Positions 4,864-8,350 of a DNA stretch of 8,350 bases are shown here, piece after piece. Below the pieces are notes generated by a model, which ran no database searches, was not told where the DNA came from, and saw nothing but the letters and a program-made list of their open reading frames with translations. Source of the stretch: JAGOME01 sp039812375 (lineage in GTDB: Bacteria > Actinomycetota > Actinomycetes > Actinomycetales > Dermatophilaceae). Positions within the stretch are counted from its first letter, which is position 1; every line of letters begins with the position of its first letter. A program made the position numbers and the translations under genes. The stretch is from positions 1 through 8,350 of the forward strand of contig JBDIAO010000114.1 in assembly GCA_039812375.1 (NCBI GenBank), written 5' to 3'.

Positions 4864-6753
4864 ATGGCCCTTGATGCCGAGCTCTCCGAGATCCGGGAGG
4901 TCCTCGCCCGGGTCGAGCCGTTCGCCGCCTTGCCTGCCGAGGTCCTTGATGGACTGCCGCGCGAGCTCGGGGTGGAGTATTTCCGGCGCGGTTCCCGGAT
5001 CATCGCCCAGGGCCAGGCCAACGACCGGCTCTACCTGCTGCGCTCCGGCGCGGCCGAGGTCCGCGATGCCGACGGTACCTTCGTCGATCGCGGCGCCGAG
5101 GGAGTGTGCTTCGGGTCGACGAGCCTGACCACGGCAGGTCCGGCGACGTCCGAGGTCGTCGCGATCGAGGACTCGCTGGCACTGACCGTTCCCCGGGCCA
5201 CCTTCGAGCGGCTGTGCCGCGACCATGCCGGCTTCGACGAGTTCTTCGACGCCCAGCGCCGCAACCGGATGCGCGGCGCCGTCGACGCCCTGCAACAGTC
5301 CTCCTCCGGAGGGGCGGTGCTGCGCACCCACGTGCGTGAGTTGATGCGCCGCGCGCCGATCACCGCCGCCGGGAGCATGAGCGTGCAGGACGCCGCGATC
5401 CTGATGAGCGAGCAGGGGGTCTCCTCACTGCTGGTCGTCGACGCCGGCAAGCTCACCGGCATCCTCACCGACCGCGACCTGCGCAGCCGGGTCGTGGCCA
5501 CCGGCACTGACCTGGCCACCGCAGTGTCTGATGTGATGACCCGCCATCCGGTGACCGGCTCTGGGGACCTGCTTGCGTTCGAGGTCCTCTTGGAGATGGT
5601 GGCCCGGCGGATCCACCACCTGCCGGTCGTCGACGGCGCCGGCCGGCCGCTGGGCATGGTGACCACGACCGACCTCATGCATCTGGAACAGGCGAACCCG
5701 GTCCACCTCGTCGGCGATGTCGCCAAGCAGCGTGACGTTGCCGGGGTTGCTGCCGTGGCCGCCCGGCTACCACGGGTCGTGGAGTCCCTGGTCGCTCAGG
5801 ACGCCTCCGCCGACGACATCGGCCGGATCGTCACCGCAGTCGGTGACGCCGTCGAGCGCCGGATCCTCGCCCTTGCCGAGGACCACCTCGGGCCGGCCCC
5901 GATGCGGTGGTGCTGGGTGACGCTGGGGTCCCGGGCCCGGCTCGAACAGGCGCTGGCCGCCGATCAGGACCACGCGCTCATCCTCGCCGACGACGCAGCC
6001 GTCATGCGTGCTCAGGGTAGTGACGCGGCAACGTATTTCGCGGCCCTCGCCGAGTGGGTCGCAGCTGCCCTCGAGGTGTGCGGGTATCCGCGCTGCCCGG
6101 GCCAGGTCATGGCGACCAACCCGACCTGGCGCCAGCCCCTCAGTCAGTGGCAGCGGACGTTCGCGACCTGGATCGGCACCCCGGTTCCCGAGGCGATCCT
6201 GCACGCGAGCATCTTCTTCGACCTGCGACCGGTCGCCGGGGACGCCGACCTGGCCGCAGAGCTCACCGAGTTCGTCCTCGACCGGACCCCCGATGCCACC
6301 CAGTTCCTCGGGCATCTGGCGGCCACAGCCACCCGTAACCACCCGCCGATCGGCTTCTTCCGGGGGTTCGTCCTGGAGAAGGAGGGCGAGCACAAGGACC
6401 GGCTCGACATCAAGCGTGGCGGCATCGGCTCGGTCGTCGAACTGGCCCGAGTCCAGGCCCTCTCGTTGGGTAGCCCGGCGCTGAACACCCAGGCCCGGCT
6501 CGCGGCAGCCGAGGCAGGCGGGCTGGCCAGCGCCGAACGCAGCGCGGACCTGCGCGATGCCTTCGAGTTCGTCTCCTACGTGCGGCTTCGCCACCAGGCG
6601 GCGCAGGTCAAGGCCGGACAGATGCCCGACAACCACGTCCGGCCCGATGACCTGAGCAGCTTCGACAAGCGGCACCTGCGTGAGGCATTCGCAATCATCC
6701 GGGAGGCTCAGTCCGCCCTGGGGCACCGGCATTCGGTGCAGTTCATGACATGA
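4864..6753 (+). CDS. cNMP-like/CBS/DUF294 nucleotidyltransferase-like protein
   Basis: A 629-aa cytoplasmic signalling protein. Residues about 18-130 are a cyclic-nucleotide-binding fold (YFRRGSRIIAQG and NDRLYLLRSGAAEV). Two CBS repeats follow: about 158-212 (VRELMRRAPITA, LTGILTDRDLRSR) and 222-275 (VSDVMTRHPVT, PLGMVTTTDLMH), which usually bind adenine nucleotides. A DUF294 domain (about 295-430) keeps the nucleotidyltransferase signature GSRARLEQ with ADQDHALI (355-373). The DUF294 C-terminal domain covers about 465-618. The architecture resembles GlnD-like regulators, but the target is unknown. The phosphate-binding motif is altered: FGS at 83-85 in place of FGE and no arginine in PATSE, so cAMP binding is doubtful. 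ATG 4864 is the first good start and has only a weak upstream purine run. The gene is 43 bp from the divergent dehydrogenase and overlaps the exonuclease gene by four bases. Confidence 0.92.
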   Translation: MALDAELSEIREVLARVEPFAALPAEVLDGLPRELGVEYFRRGSRIIAQGQANDRLYLLRSGAAEVRDADGTFVDRGAEGVCFGSTSLTTAGPATSEVVAIEDSLALTVPRATFERLCRDHAGFDEFFDAQRRNRMRGAVDALQQSSSGGAVLRTHVRELMRRAPITAAGSMSVQDAAILMSEQGVSSLLVVDAGKLTGILTDRDLRSRVVATGTDLATAVSDVMTRHPVTGSGDLLAFEVLLEMVARRIHHLPVVDGAGRPLGMVTTTDLMHLEQANPVHLVGDVAKQRDVAGVAAVAARLPRVVESLVAQDASADDIGRIVTAVGDAVERRILALAEDHLGPAPMRWCWVTLGSRARLEQALAADQDHALILADDAAVMRAQGSDAATYFAALAEWVAAALEVCGYPRCPGQVMATNPTWRQPLSQWQRTFATWIGTPVPEAILHASIFFDLRPVAGDADLAAELTEFVLDRTPDATQFLGHLAATATRNHPPIGFFRGFVLEKEGEHKDRLDIKRGGIGSVVELARVQALSLGSPALNTQARLAAAEAGGLASAERSADLRDAFEFVSYVRLRHQAAQVKAGQMPDNHVRPDDLSSFDKRHLREAFAIIREAQSALGHRHSVQFMT

Positions 6754-7442
6754 GCCTGTTCGGACGCTCGCCGGAGAGCCGTCGGACTAGTGCGCTGAGG
6801 CGAGCAGCCCCGGGACCGCTGCGGGACTACCTTGCGGTCCCGTGGCCGGGGCCCTCGACCCCGATCAGCTCGCTGCCAATCCTCGCCGTCGACATCGAAA
6901 CGACGGGTCTGAACAGCGCCGGCGACGACATCCTCGCCATCGGCTTCGTCCCGGTCGACGGACGGGAGATCCGCCTCGCCGGAGCCCGCCGCCTGGTGGT
7001 GCGCGCCGAGCGGCCCGTCGGATCCAGTGCAGTGATCCACCGGCTCACCGACGACACGATCGCCTCCGGCGTCCCACTTGCGGACGCGCTCGCGGAGTTG
7101 TTGGCAGCCCTGACCGGGCGGGTGCTGCTTGCCCACCATGCCCTGATCGAGACCGAGTTTCTCGCGGCCGCCTCTCGGCGGCTGTGGGGACTGGGTATGC
7201 CGTGCGTCCGGATCGACACGATGCGACTGGCCGAGCGGCTGTTCACCCGCCGCCTCGATGCGGTGGTCCCCGCCGGAGCGCTGCGACTGTGGGCGGCTCG
7301 TGAGCGGTATGGGCTGCCCCGCGCCCGGGCCCACGACGCCCTCGCCGACGCCCTCGCCTGTGCCGAGCTCTATCTCGCCCAGACCGCCGAACTTGCCGCC
7401 GGAACGAACGAGCCGATCACGCTGCGCGTGATCGGCTCGTGA
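6750..7442 (+). CDS. DEDDh-family 3'-5' exonuclease (DnaQ-like)
   Basis: A 230-aa nuclease of the DnaQ fold that should remove nucleotides from 3' ends of DNA or RNA using two metal ions. Exo I is VDIETTGL with D48 and E50. Exo II is LLAHHALIETEFL, where E134 replaces the usual aspartate. Exo III is AHDALADA with H195 and D200. There are no polymerase or helicase domains, and the first 40 residues are a proline- and arginine-rich lead. Its ATG overlaps the previous stop as ATGA (6750-6753), so the two proteins are translationally coupled and probably work together. DUF294/CBS proteins and such exonucleases are often neighbours, but the shared process is not known to me. The 3' end is built into a 15-bp hairpin. 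Confidence 0.9.
   Translation: MSLFGRSPESRRTSALRRAAPGPLRDYLAVPWPGPSTPISSLPILAVDIETTGLNSAGDDILAIGFVPVDGREIRLAGARRLVVRAERPVGSSAVIHRLTDDTIASGVPLADALAELLAALTGRVLLAHHALIETEFLAAASRRLWGLGMPCVRIDTMRLAERLFTRRLDAVVPAGALRLWAARERYGLPRARAHDALADALACAELYLAQTAELAAGTNEPITLRVIGS
7408..7440 (+). terminator. 15-bp hairpin at the end of the exonuclease gene
   Basis: ACGAGCCGATCACGC (7408-7422) and its exact reverse complement (7426-7440) flank the loop TGC. The hairpin encodes the last residues (NEPITLRVIGS) and its right arm ends at the first base of the TGA stop (7440-7442). No T-tract follows, but the stem is very stable. Since the coding sequence is palindromic here, it may be both the C-terminus and the transcript terminator. 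Confidence 0.7.
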
Positions 7443-7479
7443 GGCGCTGGCCCAGGCGCCGACTCAGGGGCCAGCGCCT
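7442..7479. terminator. 12-bp inverted repeat between convergent genes
   Basis: AGGCGCTGGCCC (7442-7453) pairs with GGGCCAGCGCCT (7468-7479) around a 14-nt loop, directly after the hairpin at 7408-7440. It lies between the exonuclease and the convergent 57-aa gene, so it probably helps stop transcription from both sides. Confidence 0.6.
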
Positions 7480-7501
7480 GGGTCAGGGGCCAGCGTCTGG
7501 G
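7464..7501. repeat. 19-bp tandem duplication
   Basis: Units at 7464-7482 and 7483-7501 have the form TCAGGGGCCAGCGYCTGGG and differ at one base. The first copy holds the right arm of the 7442-7479 inverted repeat, so the second copy offers an alternative, slightly imperfect pairing partner. Confidence 0.8.
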
Positions 7502-7527
7502 TCTGAGGCCGGATGTGACGGGGACTC

Positions 7528-7701
7528 TCAGAACATCCGGGGGTGGGCGGACTGGGCCTGCAGATAGACGTCCTCATGCTGACGGACTGCGCCGTCGTCG
7601 GTGCCGGGCTCCCAGGCGCGGCTCAGGCTCAAGCGGCGACTCGCGCGCAGGGTGTGGGCGAGGGAGCGGACTTTCTGCAGCGGTGTTGCATGGAGCGTCA
7701 T
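7528..7701 (-). CDS. Small protein of unknown function (57 aa)
   Basis: An open frame of 57 residues read from ATG 7701 to TGA 7528. It has a basic N-terminal half (LQKVRSLAHTLRASRRLSLSRAW) that suggests an amphipathic helix, then an acidic stretch (EPGTDD) and the end QHEDVYLQAQSAHPRMF. Third codon positions are mostly G/C, and the protein composition is natural. The opposite-strand frames here are not. There is no good ribosome binding site, only GGGG two bases upstream. A -10-like AATAAT ends six bases before the ATG, so a leaderless mRNA is likely. It is divergent from the LysR-type gene, which may control it. I do not recognise the family. Confidence 0.65.
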   Translation of the reverse strand: MTLHATPLQKVRSLAHTLRASRRLSLSRAWEPGTDDGAVRQHEDVYLQAQSAHPRMF

Positions 7702-7707
7702 ACCCCA

Positions 7708-7736
7708 ATTATTGCGCGGTCAACCATGAAGCACAA
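7708..7736 (-). promoter_or_regulatory. Possible promoter of the 57-aa gene
   Basis: On the minus strand, TTGTGC (7731-7736) and AATAAT (7708-7713) are 17 bp apart. The -10 box ends six bases before ATG 7701, which places transcription start at or next to the start codon. Confidence 0.45.
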
Positions 7737-7780
7737 CGCGCTGCTACTTGTCGGTAGGTAAGATCTGCTAAACATTGAGG

Positions 7781-8350
7781 ATGCTCGATCCGCATCGACT
7801 CCGGGTGTTTCGTGCTGTCGTCGCCAGCGGGGGTGTGCAGGCTGCCGCGGACACCATGGCCATGACCTCCTCGGCGGTGAGCCAGCATCTTGCGGCGCTG
7901 TCCCGGGAGACCGGGCTCACGTTGTTCCGTCGGGAGGGGCGCAGGATCGTGCCCACCGAGGTGGCCCTGGCACTGGACCGGGAAAGCGACGAGGCGATGA
8001 CCCGGTGGGCCCGGCTCGAGCGCGTCGTCATCGACCTGCGGGAGGGACGTACCGGCCGGCTCGTCATCGGCTACTTTCCCTCGGCCGGCTCGGCGTGGAT
8101 GCCCGAACTGGCGACCCGGCTCAGCGCCGAGCTGCCCGGGATGACCCTCGAGCTCGTCCTCAGCGACGCCGAGACCGCCCGGGTCGATCTGGACCTCGTC
8201 ATCAGCCCACGAGAGGAGCCCGCGCCAGCGGGGTACCGCCGCGTGCCGTTGACTCAGGACCCGTTCGTCGCCGTCGTGCCCAGCGGGCACCGCCTCGCCG
8301 GTCGGTCCGAGGTGAGCATGGCCGATCTGCGGGGTGAGACGTTCGTCAGC
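7781..8350 (+). CDS. LysR-type transcriptional regulator (3' truncated)
   Basis: The first 190 residues of a LysR-family DNA-binding regulator that runs off the right edge. The winged HTH covers about residues 4-62: HRLRVFRAVVASGGVQAAAD, the recognition helix SSAVSQHLAAL (30-40) and FRREGRRIVPTE (49-60). A linker helix follows, then the effector-binding domain starts at RLVIGYFPSAG (93-103), with DLDLVISP (136-143) and FVAVVPSGHRLA (162-173). The stretch between LELVLSD and DLDLVISP looks several residues shorter than usual for the family. The start at ATG 7781 fits the family N-terminus. GAGG touches the ATG, too close for a normal ribosome site. TAAGAT (7759-7764) could be a -10 box giving a very short leader. 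It probably regulates the divergent 57-aa gene or genes beyond the window. The effector is unknown. Confidence 0.9.
   Translation, partial: MLDPHRLRVFRAVVASGGVQAAADTMAMTSSAVSQHLAALSRETGLTLFRREGRRIVPTEVALALDRESDEAMTRWARLERVVIDLREGRTGRLVIGYFPSAGSAWMPELATRLSAELPGMTLELVLSDAETARVDLDLVISPREEPAPAGYRRVPLTQDPFVAVVPSGHRLAGRSEVSMADLRGETFVS

Noticed and set aside
4821..5021. N-terminal extension of the alcohol dehydrogenase
   Set aside because: The extra residues are arginine- and serine-rich and overlap the divergent DUF294 gene. The dehydrogenase fold starts normally at GTG 4820.
5767..6732. 321-residue open frame on the minus strand
   Set aside because: It is antisense to the DUF294 gene and has no domain, ribosome site or sensible context.
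7712..7723. TTG-N6-CAA as a LysR binding site
   Set aside because: Three-base arms are too short to distinguish from chance, and it does not match the usual T-N11-A spacing.

Overview
The window is GC-rich bacterial DNA. GC-biased third codon positions, GTG starts, TANNNT-type -10 boxes (TAGGGT) and the gene families all point to a high-GC actinobacterium; genus cannot be fixed from the sequence alone. The core is a sulfide and sulfane-sulfur oxidation locus controlled by a repeated CsoR/CstR-type operator.

Layout, left to right. (1) Bases 3-122 are the 3' end of an unidentified gene. Its stop codon lies in the loop of a hairpin that recurs 55 bp downstream. (2) A 55-aa cysteine-rich protein (304-471, +) follows, with a near-palindromic ATACCCCCTAGGGTAT site in its promoter region. 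(3) On the minus strand, reading leftward, there is a zinc alcohol dehydrogenase (4820-3774), then a persulfide dioxygenase/rhodanese fusion (3682-2303), a long-type sulfide:quinone oxidoreductase (2167-710) and a translationally coupled 60-aa basic protein (698-516). The dioxygenase and the sqr operon each have their own copy of the 16-bp operator inside a -35/-10 pair. (4) Divergent from the dehydrogenase, an overlapping pair (+) encodes a cNMP-like/CBS/DUF294 protein (4864-6753) and a DEDDh exonuclease (6750-7442). (5) After a cluster of strong hairpins comes a 57-aa protein (7701-7528, -), which may be leaderless. It is divergent from a LysR-type regulator (7781 to the window end, 3' truncated).

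How the genes may work together. SQR oxidises sulfide and passes sulfane sulfur to thiols. The dioxygenase domain oxidises the persulfide to sulfite, and the C-terminal rhodanese can move sulfane sulfur, for example to thiosulfate. Three nearly identical operators, one of them the exact reverse complement of another, imply one repressor over three transcripts: sqr plus the 60-aa protein, the dioxygenase, and the 55-aa Cys-rich protein. By analogy with CstR this repressor would sense persulfide, although Cu-sensing CsoR uses similar sites. No csoR/cstR gene lies in the window. The DUF294/exonuclease pair and the LysR region look like separate transcription units.

The best candidates for undescribed biology are the two small proteins tied to sulfide oxidation (55 aa and 60 aa). 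Other structure worth checking is a set of short tandem duplications in most intergenic regions, and hairpins that overlap stop codons.
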